Source: Methyloversatilis sp. RAC08 | GTDB lineage: Bacteria > Pseudomonadota > Gammaproteobacteria > Burkholderiales > Rhodocyclaceae | NCBI RefSeq assembly: GCF_001713355.1 | Contig: NZ_CP016448.1 | Coordinates: forward strand, 1,178,001-1,242,000 | DNA length: 64,000 nucleotides | Direction of reading: 5' to 3' | Part shown: positions 9,583 through 19,268 of the stretch, one piece after another | Layout: each line of letters starts with the position of its first letter | Numbering within the stretch: the stretch's first letter is position 1 | Made by a program: the position numbers and the translations under genes | Notes under the pieces: generated by a model | The model's input: only the letters and a program-made list of their open reading frames with translations | Databases searched by the model: none | What the model was told of the DNA's origin: nothing

Positions 9583-10816
9583 GACTTTCCTTGATGAATG
9601 ACTGCGGACCTGCTTCGCGCGCGGGCGCATCGAGGCAAGTATCCAGCGCAGCCAGTGCGCTGTCCCAGCGATAGACCTGTTCGATACGCGCACGGGCACT
9701 CACGCCGATGGTGCCGGCATTCACCGGATCAAAACAAGAAAGCACTGCGTCGGCGAACGAGCGGGCATCCAACGCGACGGCGAAATCGCGCCCGGCTTCG
9801 GCATCAAGGCTGCCGGCGCAGGTTATCGACACAACGACCGGCCGCGCCATGGCCATCGCTTCAAGCACCTTGTTCTGGATACCACGCGCCACACGCAGCG
9901 GCGCCACGGCACAGGCTGCGTGCGCCACCCACGGCCGAACGTCGTCCACCCGCCCGGTCACCGTGACATGACCAAGACGTTCGAGATCACGCACTTCAGC
10001 CGCCGGATTCATGCCGACGATGTAGAAACGCGCCGAAGGCTGCACGGCGAGAATGAGCGGCATCACGTCAGTGGCGAACCAGCTGGCGGCGTCAATATTG
10101 GGCCAGTAGTCCATCGCGCCAGTGAATACGATCGCTTGCCCCGATGCGGGATACGGGTTGGCACCGGCCTGCGACGGGTGGAAGAAATCGACGTCCACGC
10201 CATTGGGCACGGCGGTCACGCGTCCTTTCATCGCCGGGGCAAGCGACTCGAACAACGCTACCTCGGCCGGCGTCACCAGCAGACTCATGTCCGAGGCATC
10301 GACCACCCTCGTTTCGTACTGCAAAAGGGTGCGCGCCTCTCGGCGGTAGAGCCAGGACATCGGCCAGCGATGACGTGCTGCGTACTCGGACCACTTCTCC
10401 GAGTCGACATCGACCAGATCGACGATGCGCCGCAATTGCGGATGACGATCGAGGTATTGCGCCATGGTCGAACAGAAGACGACCACCTTGCGGATATCGT
10501 GTCGCGCAATCGTGTCGTCGACCCAGCGCTGCATGGCCGACGATCGATAGTAGGCAACGCTCAGCGATTCCCCGGTTGCCAGCGCACGCAGCGATGCAGG
10601 TTTGCGGCTGCGAGGATCGATCTGCTCCGTGTGAAGCTGGGCACAGCTTGTCGCGAGCGTCGTCACATGCGGAAGATCTGCCGCGTCATCGACGAAAGTA
10701 CCCGCATGAATTTCGTAACGCCTGGCCAGATGCTTCAGCAGGTGATACGAGCGGATCTTGTCCCCCTTGTTGGGTGGAAAAGGCAGGCGATGAGCCAGAA
10801 AGAGCAGCGCTTCCAT
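9542..10816 (-). CDS. Exosortase A-associated sugar transferase (TIGR03087-like)
   Basis: 424 residues starting MEALLFLAHRLPFPPNKGDK, the hallmark of the stp1 family of PEP-CTERM/EpsH1 loci. Later segments FTGAMDYWPNIDAASWF and VAPLRVARGIQNKVLEAMAM are the GT4 donor-binding features. It starts 13 bases after the FemAB-like gene and its 3' end overlaps the start of exosortase A, so the genes are co-translated. Predicted role: a cytoplasmic glycosyltransferase for the exopolysaccharide. Confidence 0.88.
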   Translation of the reverse strand: MEALLFLAHRLPFPPNKGDKIRSYHLLKHLARRYEIHAGTFVDDAADLPHVTTLATSCAQLHTEQIDPRSRKPASLRALATGESLSVAYYRSSAMQRWVDDTIARHDIRKVVVFCSTMAQYLDRHPQLRRIVDLVDVDSEKWSEYAARHRWPMSWLYRREARTLLQYETRVVDASDMSLLVTPAEVALFESLAPAMKGRVTAVPNGVDVDFFHPSQAGANPYPASGQAIVFTGAMDYWPNIDAASWFATDVMPLILAVQPSARFYIVGMNPAAEVRDLERLGHVTVTGRVDDVRPWVAHAACAVAPLRVARGIQNKVLEAMAMARPVVVSITCAGSLDAEAGRDFAVALDARSFADAVLSCFDPVNAGTIGVSARARIEQVYRWDSALAALDTCLDAPAREAGPQSFIKESHVNAEPGILHSRG

Positions 10817-10829
10817 GAGGCCGCCCGAC

Positions 10830-11870
10830 TCAGCCGAGATTGCGAACGATGAATGGCCCAAGGACGTTGGCGAAGCTGCGCGGCATGCGGCGCCAGACTT
10901 CGATCATCAGCTTGTACTTGGGATTGGACGGGTTGTTGCGAGGCAGGCTGTCGCGCTTGTAAAGGCAGTATTCGTAGTGCAGCGGTGCCGGCTCGAAACC
11001 CCAGTTCTTCTTGAACGAATACGAACCCGTGCCCTGCTTGCTGCGGCCGTAGTCGAATACCCGGATGCCGCGTTCGCAGGCGTGACGCATCAGTTCCCAG
11101 TACTTGAAATCGTTCGCGGCCAGATCGCGCGCGGCCTCCGCGTCGCCTGCGTAATAGGGCAGGATTTCGTCGCGGAAGTAGAAGCTCATGACGCTGCTCA
11201 GCAGCGCACCGTCTGGGCCTTCGACCGTCATGACCGAGCAGCGCTCGCCGAAGGTGGCGCGCAGCGTGTCGAAGTAGCGACGCGACATCGCAGGCGTGCC
11301 GTGACGATGCACGTTGTCCGAATAGAGCTCGAAGAAGCGGGCGTTGTCGGCGTCGAACTTCGCGACCAGACCGTTCTTGATGCCCTTGCGCACCATCGCG
11401 CGCTGCTTGCGCGGAATGGCGTTCATGTTCGCCTCGACGTCCGGTGACAGTTCCTTGCGGAAGGTGACGTAGAGGTCTTCGGTCGGCCAGTCGGTGTGGC
11501 GCGCGCTGACGTTGCGGAATTCGAGATGGTCGACGTCGAGCGACTGTGCAATGCGTTGCGCTTCGGTTTCCAGCGCCAGCGCAGCGGATTCGTTGTCCGC
11601 CGCCACGCCGCCATAGACGCCGAACGGCAGCGACACCAGAGAGTGTCCGAACAGCCGGCTCTTGACCTGCGCCAACGGCAGCACGCCACAGACACGCCCG
11701 GCCTGTTCGGCCAGCAGGTAGTGCGTGCGGTGGCCGAAAACATTGCGCATGATGTCGCGCCACTCGAACAGGTGAAAGAAGCTCGCCGCCGGACTCGCTT
11801 CCACGAAGGCGTTCCAGTTCGCGCGGTCCGCATCGGTGGCGGCGCGCACGCTCACGCTGACAGCTGTCAT
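10830..11870 (-). CDS. FemAB-like protein, exosortase A system-associated
   Basis: 346 residues. The double GNAT-like fold of the FemAB group is suggested by FFHLFEWRDIMRNVFGH near the N-terminus and FDYGRSKQGTGSYSFKKNWG near residue 280; both are typical of the TIGR03019 family. Classical FemAB proteins transfer amino acids from aminoacyl-tRNA to a cell-wall precursor. In exosortase loci the acceptor is unknown and may be an amino sugar of the polysaccharide. The ATG has GGCGGA upstream and lies 10 bases after the deacetylase stop. Confidence 0.85.
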   Translation of the reverse strand: MTAVSVSVRAATDADRANWNAFVEASPAASFFHLFEWRDIMRNVFGHRTHYLLAEQAGRVCGVLPLAQVKSRLFGHSLVSLPFGVYGGVAADNESAALALETEAQRIAQSLDVDHLEFRNVSARHTDWPTEDLYVTFRKELSPDVEANMNAIPRKQRAMVRKGIKNGLVAKFDADNARFFELYSDNVHRHGTPAMSRRYFDTLRATFGERCSVMTVEGPDGALLSSVMSFYFRDEILPYYAGDAEAARDLAANDFKYWELMRHACERGIRVFDYGRSKQGTGSYSFKKNWGFEPAPLHYEYCLYKRDSLPRNNPSNPKYKLMIEVWRRMPRSFANVLGPFIVRNLG

Positions 11871-11880
11871 GAATTCCGCC

Positions 11881-12726
11881 TCAGGTCGCACGGGCTATCT
11901 CCGGAAACACCTCGTCCATCCGGCCCCAGCGGAAATCGCGCATCAGACGCGCCAGCCGGCCTTCGGTGCGGTCGAGGTTGATGTAGTGACGAAAGCGCGA
12001 TTTCGCATCGACACCGGCGACACGCGGCTGCGCGGCGTCGATTTCCCACGGATGGCAATAGAACATGGCCGGTCGGCCGTCGCGCCGGTTCACCTGCTGC
12101 AGCAGCCAGCGCGACGCTGCATAGGGCAGCAGCCTGAAATAGCCGCCGCCCCCGGCCGGCAGATTGCGACTGCCGACACGTACGGTGGTGACCGGCACTT
12201 CCATCAGGCCGTCGCGCGAGGCGAACGGAAAACGCGGCGCATCCGGCATGCCATAGTGATCATGCTTGACCGGGTAGATGCTGGAACTGTAGCGGTAGCC
12301 CGCTTCGGCCACGCAATCGAGCGCCCACGGATTGGCATGGCCGATCGAAAAGCTCGGGGCACGATAGCCACGCACTTCCACGCCGGTAATGTCTTCAAGC
12401 AGCTTCTTGGCACGCGAAATGTCGTCGAGGAAATCGGCCGGCGTCTGGTCGGTGGCACGCAGGTGTGCACTGCCGTGGCTGGCGATTTCGTGCCCGGCTC
12501 GCGCAATGCGTTGCACCATGGCCGGGTGGCGCTGCGCGATCCAGCCCAGCGTGAAGAAGGTGGCGCGGTTGCCCGATTCATCGAGCAGCGCAAGGATGCG
12601 ATCCACGTTGCGCTCGACACGGCACTCGATGCGGTCCCAATCGGCCCGCGCGATGTAGGGCGCCAGCGCCGACACCTGGAAGTAATCTTCCACGTCGACG
12701 GTAAAGGCGTTGCGGATGGTCGTCAC
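11881..12726 (-). CDS. Polysaccharide deacetylase, exosortase A-associated
   Basis: 281 residues with NodB homology. IRNAFTVDVEDYFQVSAL opens the domain and contains the catalytic/metal Asp pair (DVED); the zinc histidines are in EIASHGSAHLR (H-x3-H), and the C-terminal catalytic region is FYCHPWEID. This N-terminal pattern is typical of the TIGR03006 family of exosortase loci. It probably removes N-acetyl groups from the exopolysaccharide. No ATG fits; I chose a GTG placed 10 bases after the stop of the epimerase gene, giving the usual family length. The Shine-Dalgarno sequence is weak. Confidence 0.87.
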   Translation of the reverse strand: MTTIRNAFTVDVEDYFQVSALAPYIARADWDRIECRVERNVDRILALLDESGNRATFFTLGWIAQRHPAMVQRIARAGHEIASHGSAHLRATDQTPADFLDDISRAKKLLEDITGVEVRGYRAPSFSIGHANPWALDCVAEAGYRYSSSIYPVKHDHYGMPDAPRFPFASRDGLMEVPVTTVRVGSRNLPAGGGGYFRLLPYAASRWLLQQVNRRDGRPAMFYCHPWEIDAAQPRVAGVDAKSRFRHYINLDRTEGRLARLMRDFRWGRMDEVFPEIARAT

Positions 12727-12736
12727 GGCGTCCGGC

Positions 12737-13891
12737 TCACGATGCGGCGCGTGCCTGCAGCCAGGCATAGAGGTCGGCAGCAATGCGCGGGGCGGCTGCA
12801 CCGTCCCAGTATTCGGGGACGCGTCCGCGTTTGCCGCCGGTCGCCAGCGTGTCATCGAGGCAGCGCACGAACAGTGTTTCGTCGGAACCCACAACGGTAT
12901 TGGTGCCCTGCTCCGCCGTGATCGGCCGCTCGGTGTTTTCGCGCAGGGTGATGCACGGCACCGACAGCGCGGTCGTTTCCTCCTGCAGGCCACCGGAGTC
13001 GGTGATCATGACCGTCGCGCCATCCATCAGGCCGAGCATTTCCAGGTAACCCAGCGGCGGCAGCAGCGCGATGCGCGGGTTGTCCAGCAGGGCGCCCAAC
13101 CCGAACTTTTCGAGATTGCTGCGGGTGCGCGGATGGATGGCGAACACCAGCGGCAGCCGTTCTGCAGCCTTGGACAGCATGCCGGCAAGGCGCTTGAGCT
13201 GTTCCGGATCGTCGACATTGCTCGGGCGATGCAGTGTCACGACGCCGTAACGGCCACCGGCAATCAGCGCCGGATCGATGCCGTGCTCGTTCAATGTCGC
13301 CACCGGGGGCACCGCCAGCGAGCGGCTCGACAGCAGCGAGTCGATCATGACATTGCCGGCGAAATGCACCCAGGACGCATCGACGCCTTCACCCACCAGG
13401 TTTGCCAGCGCGCTGCGCTCGGTCGTGTACAACCGGTCGGCAATGCGGTCGACCAGGATGCGGTTGATTTCTTCCGGCATCGCGCGGTCTCCGCTGCGCA
13501 GCCCGGCTTCGACATGCACCACGGCGATGTGCTTCTTCACCGCGACCAGCGCACAGGCCAATGTGGAATTCACGTCGCCGACAACCAGCACGCACGACGG
13601 CTTGATGTCGTCGACCAGCGGCTCGAAGCGCTTCATGATTTCGGCCGTCTGCACCGCATGCGTGCCGGAACCCACTTCGAGGTTGTGCTGCGGCGTCGGC
13701 AGGCGCAGTCCGCTGAACAGGCGCTCATTCATCGCATGGTCGTAGTGCTGACCGGTATGCACCAGCACCCACGGAATCGCAGGCACGTGCTCATCGAAGG
13801 CGCGCAGGATGGGCGCCATCTTCATGTAGTTCGGGCGGGCGCCGACAATGCACAGCACCGTCGTGATGGACACCGAGTGCGCAATAGTCAT
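12737..13891 (-). CDS. wecB: UDP-N-acetylglucosamine 2-epimerase (non-hydrolysing)
   Basis: 384 residues. The opening TTVLCIVGARPNYMKMAPIL and later HVEAGLRSGDRAMPEEINR, VTLHRPSNVDD and ITDSGGLQEE are canonical WecB/RffE motifs. It interconverts UDP-GlcNAc and UDP-ManNAc in the cytoplasm, and so should supply ManNAc-type precursors to this locus. Its ATG overlaps the stop of the AAA ATPase gene (ATGA). Confidence 0.93.
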   Translation of the reverse strand: MTIAHSVSITTVLCIVGARPNYMKMAPILRAFDEHVPAIPWVLVHTGQHYDHAMNERLFSGLRLPTPQHNLEVGSGTHAVQTAEIMKRFEPLVDDIKPSCVLVVGDVNSTLACALVAVKKHIAVVHVEAGLRSGDRAMPEEINRILVDRIADRLYTTERSALANLVGEGVDASWVHFAGNVMIDSLLSSRSLAVPPVATLNEHGIDPALIAGGRYGVVTLHRPSNVDDPEQLKRLAGMLSKAAERLPLVFAIHPRTRSNLEKFGLGALLDNPRIALLPPLGYLEMLGLMDGATVMITDSGGLQEETTALSVPCITLRENTERPITAEQGTNTVVGSDETLFVRCLDDTLATGGKRGRVPEYWDGAAAPRIAADLYAWLQARAAS

Positions 13892-15003
13892 TCTGCGTCC
13901 TTCCCGTTGTCGAGCGAACGGTCGGCAAGCTCGCGCAGCATCGAAATGGTCTGTTCGAGCGAACGCTCGATACGCAACAATCGATCTTCGAGGTAACCGG
14001 CCTGCTGCGCATTGACGAAATCCCGCACGCGCTGCGCCGAAGGCGCATCGAGCTTGAATTGGGAAAGATCCATATCGAACAGCTCGGGCGTGCCGATCAT
14101 GTGGGAGCCACCAAAGGACGCCCGGCCGGACGATGCCAGAGGAACACCCGAATCGCCATGCTTGGCAACGGCAGCCGCTGCGGCCGCATCTCCTGCTTCA
14201 TCGCGGATTTCGCTGACCACCACCGCAACCTCATCCGGCGAGAACGAGGTGGCGCCGGTTAGGAATCCCGCCAGCATGAGCCGGTCGCACAGCGTATTGA
14301 TGCGGCGCGGCACCCCGTCTGTGGCTTTGAAGATCGCCTCGTGCGTGCCGGCCAGAAAGGCCGGTGACCCGCGCCAGCCGACATGCTTGAGCCGGTGTTC
14401 GATGTAGGCCTCGGTTTCGGCCGGGTCCATCGGCCCGAGGTGGTAGGACGCGATCACCCGTTGCCGCAGCTGCTGCATGTCCGGGCTCTGCATCGTTTCC
14501 CGAAATTCAGGCTGACCGACCAGAAAACTCTGCAACAACGCATGCTCGCCAAGCTGGAAGTTGGACAGCATGCGCAATTCTTCGATGGCGCGCGGCGTCA
14601 GGTTCTGTGCCTCGTCGACGATCAGCAACGCGCGCTTGCCTGCTGCGGTCAGCGACAGCAGGAACATTTCGATCGACAGCAGCAGGTCGGCCTTCTTCAG
14701 TTGCTTGTTCGGCAGGCCAAAAGCGGCCGCAACCAGACGCAAGGTGTCTTCAGCATCAAGATGCGTACTGACCAACTGCGCCGCCACGACCTTCTTGACA
14801 TCGAGTTTCTGCAGCAGGCTGCGCACCAGCGTGGTCTTGCCGGCACCGATTTCACCCGTGATGACGATGAAGCCCTCGCTCTGGTGCAGCCCGTACTCAA
14901 GGTAGGCGAGCGCGCGGCGGTGCCCCTTGCTGCCAAAGAAGAAGGACGGATCGGGGTTGAGCTGGAAAGGCTTGCCGGAGAGGCCGTAAAAGGATTCGTA
15001 CAT
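13888..15003 (-). CDS. XrtA-associated AAA ATPase (ExeA/MshM-like)
   Basis: 371 residues. MYESFYGLSGKPFQLNPDPS at the N-terminus is shared by ExeA/GspA-type ATPases and the exosortase A family TIGR03015. Walker A is GEIGAGKTTLV (about 46-56) and Walker B is LLIVDEAQNL (about 128). The C-terminal 90 residues are Ala-rich with a predicted helical end (ERSLEQTISMLREL). These ATPases are invariably found beside the kinase and barrel genes and may energise polysaccharide export or assembly; the partner is unknown. A 67-base gap separates it from the barrel gene. Confidence 0.88.
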   Translation of the reverse strand: MYESFYGLSGKPFQLNPDPSFFFGSKGHRRALAYLEYGLHQSEGFIVITGEIGAGKTTLVRSLLQKLDVKKVVAAQLVSTHLDAEDTLRLVAAAFGLPNKQLKKADLLLSIEMFLLSLTAAGKRALLIVDEAQNLTPRAIEELRMLSNFQLGEHALLQSFLVGQPEFRETMQSPDMQQLRQRVIASYHLGPMDPAETEAYIEHRLKHVGWRGSPAFLAGTHEAIFKATDGVPRRINTLCDRLMLAGFLTGATSFSPDEVAVVVSEIRDEAGDAAAAAAVAKHGDSGVPLASSGRASFGGSHMIGTPELFDMDLSQFKLDAPSAQRVRDFVNAQQAGYLEDRLLRIERSLEQTISMLRELADRSLDNGKDAE

Positions 15004-15070
15004 TAAGCAGGCGAAATGAGGTGGAGCGACCTGTCCGACTGAAACACTTCACCTGGCACGCCCCGTGCAA

Positions 15071-16666
15071 TCAGTTGAAACGTGTAGTCAAGGTTGCGAT
15101 GAGCGCATTTTCGTCCACATCTCCGCTGATGACTGTGGCACGTGTCATGCGCAAACCTATCGAACCATTCGTGCGGGCGCCTAACGGGGTCGACAGCGTC
15201 AGATTCAGGACATCCCTGTTGCTGCTCAACCCGGACAGGGAGTTCGATCGACCGTTCGACTGGGTGGATGTGTAGTTGAGCACCAGCGATGAAGTTGATC
15301 CAACGCGATGCGACAGGGTCGCGTTCCAGCCATGCTGCCGGATCACGCTGGCGAGATCGAAGTCATCCCCACCCGTGATGCCGCCCGAGCCAATTCCCCT
15401 GTCGCTCTCGTTCAAAAAGACACTCAGCAACAGAGTGCTGCGAGCACCTGTGCGTGTAATCGAAAACTGCGATCGAGTCTGGAGAAATTCGAGATCAGTA
15501 AGGATGGGGCTGAGTCCGACGACAAAGCGATCGAGTCCTCGACTTAAGAGAAACTCGTTCATCAATTGCTCGCGCTGAATCGTGTCCGTGACACTGGCGA
15601 AGGGCTCAATCTGTGAAAGGCTGTCAAAAAGATCGGACACGCCTGTCGGCTCGAGAAGTTGCTGCGCGCGATTGGTCAGCGTGCGCGTATGCGTTGCGGT
15701 GAAAGCCATCTGCGCCATCCGATGCGTGGCATTCAGCAAACTCGTTGTGGCAAAGGGTCGCTTGTCGATATCGGCCCTGATGGAGGTGCGAGGGGTCGGT
15801 GTCCAGACCAGACCGAGGCCATAGGTATCCTGATATCCCTGCGCGGAAGGATTTCGCCCGGCATTGAAAGCATTACCTTTCTCGAATCCATAGCGCACCG
15901 ACAGTTGCAGCGATGCATCCGGGCGGAAGATGAGGGAACCCGTGATGCGATCGCGCTTGGTGTTGCCACGATCCGAATCGGTCGACGTCGAACTGACGTC
16001 CGCCCGCCAACCGATCTTGGCCGGCTTACTTTCAAGCGCTCCGGTGAAAGTTTCGGTGCTGACGCTGCCCAGATTACGGGACGATTCAGTTCGAGCCGAC
16101 GAGAAGCTGGAAGACCAGGTGGCGATATCACCCAGCCTCAACTTGCCGCGGAAAGAAGGCGTAACCGAAAAGGTTCTAGTGTTGTTGAGCTGGTTCGCGG
16201 AAAGTACGTTATCGGTGGGTACCGCATTGAAGACCGACCTGTTTTGCTGACTTGAAATGGCACGCACATCAATGAAGAACAGATCATCGACAACTTCGAA
16301 GCGACCATTCACGTTGTAGGCATGCGACAGCCTGGACGAGAAAGTTTCATCCACATAATGAAAGTAGCGCGGCGTGTAGGCAGCCGCCAGATTGATCCGG
16401 GGGCTCACCCGTCGAACGCTGATCCCCGGGTTCACCTCAAATACGGTATCAGACTGCGGATCTGTCGCAGAAAAGCTGATGTTGTCGGATGAAACCATCC
16501 GGGTCGACAACGTGGGCGTAACCCTCCAGTTCTCTGCCTGCGCAACCGGCGCATCCAGGCCGCTCAAGGCGACGAGGAGCGCAGCAGCAAAAAAACGCCC
16601 TCCGCGGAAGCTTTGCCGACTAATCAACAACCTTCTCGCCCGGCACTCGGTTCCGGTCAGACTCAT
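15071..16666 (-). CDS. PEP-CTERM system-associated outer-membrane beta-barrel protein
   Basis: About 530 residues. A hydrophobic signal sequence (FFAAALLVALSGLDAPVAQA) is followed by ENWRVTPTLSTRMVSSDNIS and many alternating amphipathic strands, and the C-terminal residues are LTTRFN, a typical barrel end. The pattern fits the TIGR03016 family, proposed to form the outer-membrane exit for exosortase A exopolysaccharide. The start is uncertain: the ATG I used overlaps the kinase gene by 47 bases and has no clear ribosome site; two in-frame TTG codons at 16630 and 16627, directly after AGAAGG, would give 519 or 518 residues with the same signal peptide. Confidence 0.82.
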   Translation of the reverse strand: MSLTGTECRARRLLISRQSFRGGRFFAAALLVALSGLDAPVAQAENWRVTPTLSTRMVSSDNISFSATDPQSDTVFEVNPGISVRRVSPRINLAAAYTPRYFHYVDETFSSRLSHAYNVNGRFEVVDDLFFIDVRAISSQQNRSVFNAVPTDNVLSANQLNNTRTFSVTPSFRGKLRLGDIATWSSSFSSARTESSRNLGSVSTETFTGALESKPAKIGWRADVSSTSTDSDRGNTKRDRITGSLIFRPDASLQLSVRYGFEKGNAFNAGRNPSAQGYQDTYGLGLVWTPTPRTSIRADIDKRPFATTSLLNATHRMAQMAFTATHTRTLTNRAQQLLEPTGVSDLFDSLSQIEPFASVTDTIQREQLMNEFLLSRGLDRFVVGLSPILTDLEFLQTRSQFSITRTGARSTLLLSVFLNESDRGIGSGGITGGDDFDLASVIRQHGWNATLSHRVGSTSSLVLNYTSTQSNGRSNSLSGLSSNRDVLNLTLSTPLGARTNGSIGLRMTRATVISGDVDENALIATLTTRFN

Positions 16667-17615
16667 AGCCATAGCCGTATCCGTAATAACCATAGTAGCC
16701 ATCCGTACGCGCATAGCGCGCCTTATTGAGAACCACCATCTTGACCGGGCAGTTGCGAACTCGTGACAGTGCCTGCTTGAGCGTTGCGTGCGTGGTACGC
16801 CCCGCCTCGACGATAACCACGATTTGACCCATCGATTGAGCAAGAACAGGCGCTTCGGTTGTCACCATCAGCGGCGGAGAATCAAAAATGATGATCCGGT
16901 CCGAATAACGATGCGCGAGTTCGACGAGAAGCGCATGCATCGCTCCGCTCGCAAGCAGTTCCGTTGCGTTCTTGTGTGGCATGCCCGCCGGCAATATCGT
17001 CAGCTTTTCGACATTTGTACGCAAAAGCACATCCGGCAAACTGACCGCATCATCGAGGAGAACATCCATCAAGCCTTTTGCAGGAGGCAATCCAAGCAGG
17101 TTGAGCACGGATGGACGGGCTACATCCGCATCCACGAGCAAAACCCGGTTGTCGAGTTCCATCGCGATGCTCATCGCCAGATTAATGGAATTGAAGCTCT
17201 TGCCTTCACCGGGGACAGAACTTGTCACCATGATGAGATTGCCGTTATCCACCGGCGCTGCGCCTTTGCCGTGGGCGTTTGCAAGAATTGGCCGCTTGAT
17301 GACCCGAAACTCTTCTGCAACCTGGGATCGCGGCGAAGAGGGCACCACCAGGCCCATCGAATCCAGCCGATTCAGGTCAAGTTCAACCAGACGCGATGTC
17401 GCGTCCGGCATCGTGTCGACAGGCCGCAACTCACCCGGTGCTTTACCAGCTGGGGCACGTGCAGCCGTGCCCCCTGCGCTTGAGCGCTCCAGAGGCTCAT
17501 CTTCCTCCGGCTTGTTGATCGCCTCGTGCAGATCGATTTCCTCAATGGAACCGATCTCGACGCCTGCTCGCTTGAGCAGCCCCATCCGTGCAACAGCTTG
17601 TTCAATGATGCTCAT
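16620..17615 (-). CDS. XrtA-associated tyrosine autokinase (BY-kinase)
   Basis: 331 residues. Walker A is SSVPGEGKSFNSINLA, Walker A' is VLLVDADVARPSVL and Walker B is RIIIFDSPPLMVTTEA, the three motifs of bacterial tyrosine kinases (TIGR03018 type, without its own transmembrane part). The C-terminus is a tyrosine cluster, DGYYGYYGYGYGYESDR, the probable autophosphorylation tail. It should act with the Wzz-like protein encoded just upstream (10 bases between them) to control chain length and export. The ATG has AGGA at good distance. Confidence 0.92.
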   Translation of the reverse strand: MSIIEQAVARMGLLKRAGVEIGSIEEIDLHEAINKPEEDEPLERSSAGGTAARAPAGKAPGELRPVDTMPDATSRLVELDLNRLDSMGLVVPSSPRSQVAEEFRVIKRPILANAHGKGAAPVDNGNLIMVTSSVPGEGKSFNSINLAMSIAMELDNRVLLVDADVARPSVLNLLGLPPAKGLMDVLLDDAVSLPDVLLRTNVEKLTILPAGMPHKNATELLASGAMHALLVELAHRYSDRIIIFDSPPLMVTTEAPVLAQSMGQIVVIVEAGRTTHATLKQALSRVRNCPVKMVVLNKARYARTDGYYGYYGYGYGYESDRNRVPGEKVVD

Positions 17616-17624
17616 GATTTTTCC

Positions 17625-19232
17625 TCACGCACTGCGCATCACAAGCGAGACGAACGCAAGCATGGCAACGTAGGCCGCAACCAGACCGCCAACGCCACCG
17701 AGGAACACGATGCGACGTCGCCGCTCATATCGCTTGCGTTCATCGGCCAGCAGCATCGAAATCGAGCCAAGGACCGGCAAACCAGCAACGTCAGCGAGTG
17801 TTTGTCCGTCGTGAAACACGGGGCGTATCTGGGAAACGACAACTGAAGACGCGATGCCCACAACGAGCGCCGCGACGATCACGACTGTCAGCAGAATGAG
17901 GCGGTTGGGTGCCACAGGCTCGGGGGAAACCCGCGGGGGTTCGATAAGCCGGAACTCCGCTACGCCGGTCGCGTCCATCTCTTCCGACATCGATGCAGAC
18001 TCACGCCGCGATACGAGGTTGTTGTAGTTGGTCTGGTGAACCTCGTAATCCCGATTCAGTTGCGTGAATTCGGCCTCGAGCTCAGGCACGAGCCGGGAAG
18101 ATTGACGTAGTTTTTCAAGGCGACTTTGATACTCCGCGACGCGGGCACCCAGCGAAGCAACCGAGGCTTCGGCCGATGCCAATGCAACCTTGATCTGCAA
18201 ATAAACGGGATTAGGTATTTGTTGAGCACCGGCCACCATCTTCTTTGCAGCCGCCGGTTCCTTGCTCGACTCTGCCTCCTTGGCCTCCTCGGCATACTGC
18301 TCAACAATCTTTTTCCGCTCGGCTTCGAGTGTCCGTATGCGCGAACGCAGCTGAACGATATCCGGATGACGATCGGTATACCGCTGCAAAAGCGCTTCAA
18401 TGTCGTTGTTCATCGACGCAATGCGGCTGTCAATCTCCGCTGTTGAAGGCCCGCCGCTCGACGAGGTCATGCCCGGGAACGTAGACTCTGACGCAATCGT
18501 CGGTTCTTCGCCGAGCAGTTGTCTGGCGAGTGCATCTCGCGAATTCGATGCTTCACGAAGTTCCAGCTGTGCTTGGTTAAGCTGCTGCTGGGCATCTCCG
18601 AGACTGCCGTAAAAATCTTTTTGCCCGCCGCCTGGACGCTCGAGGTTTTTCAGCTTGAACTCCTTGAGGCGATTTTCGGCTTCGAAAAGTTTGGCTTCAT
18701 ACGCCTTGATCTGCTCTTCGATGAATTTGCGAGCCTGGTCTGAATCCTGTCTTTTGCCACCAAGACCCGATTCGACGAACAGCGTCACGATTGCCTGAAC
18801 GACCTTTTGCGCGCGAGCAGGCTTCTCGTCGCGAAAAGACACGAAATAGAGGTTGTCTCGTCCCGATCCTGACAGGACGACCTTCTTGATCAGTTCATCG
18901 ACCAGCGCTTCCTTTTCGGCTTTTGTCTTCGCCTCCAGATCAAGATCGGCCATCCGGATCAGTTTCTCAATGCTGGGGCGACTGATGAGCGTCCGGCTAA
19001 GCATGTTGATCTGCTGATCGACGTTCGGCTGTATGGCCAAACCGGACATCAGCGGCCGCAGGATCGATTGCGTATCGACATAAATCTTCGCCGAGGCCTG
19101 ATACTGATCCGGCAGGATGAGCACGACGCCCATGCCTATCGTTCCGACCAACCAAGCCGTCAGCAGACCTACCCAACGGTAGCCCCACGCCTGCCTTATG
19201 TAACCGGACAACTGGCGTAGAAGATCATCCAC
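17625..19232 (-). CDS. XrtA system polysaccharide chain-length determinant (Wzz/GumC-like)
   Basis: 535 residues. An N-terminal Wzz domain with a membrane helix (about 22-42), PDQYQASAKIYVDTQSILRPL after it, long coiled-coil segments (about 170-240 and 290-420), and a second membrane helix near the C-terminus (FLGGVGGLVAAYVAMLAF). This is the TIGR03007 pattern. It forms the inner-membrane/periplasmic part of the exopolysaccharide co-polymerase and pairs with the BY-kinase downstream. I took the GTG with GGAGG nine bases upstream, which yields the family-typical start VDDLLRQLSGYIRQAW; a TTG two codons earlier is too close to the ribosome site. Confidence 0.9.
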   Translation of the reverse strand: MDDLLRQLSGYIRQAWGYRWVGLLTAWLVGTIGMGVVLILPDQYQASAKIYVDTQSILRPLMSGLAIQPNVDQQINMLSRTLISRPSIEKLIRMADLDLEAKTKAEKEALVDELIKKVVLSGSGRDNLYFVSFRDEKPARAQKVVQAIVTLFVESGLGGKRQDSDQARKFIEEQIKAYEAKLFEAENRLKEFKLKNLERPGGGQKDFYGSLGDAQQQLNQAQLELREASNSRDALARQLLGEEPTIASESTFPGMTSSSGGPSTAEIDSRIASMNNDIEALLQRYTDRHPDIVQLRSRIRTLEAERKKIVEQYAEEAKEAESSKEPAAAKKMVAGAQQIPNPVYLQIKVALASAEASVASLGARVAEYQSRLEKLRQSSRLVPELEAEFTQLNRDYEVHQTNYNNLVSRRESASMSEEMDATGVAEFRLIEPPRVSPEPVAPNRLILLTVVIVAALVVGIASSVVVSQIRPVFHDGQTLADVAGLPVLGSISMLLADERKRYERRRRIVFLGGVGGLVAAYVAMLAFVSLVMRSA

Positions 19233-19268
19233 GTGCAAAGACCTCCCTCTTATCGTGGCTCATGGAGC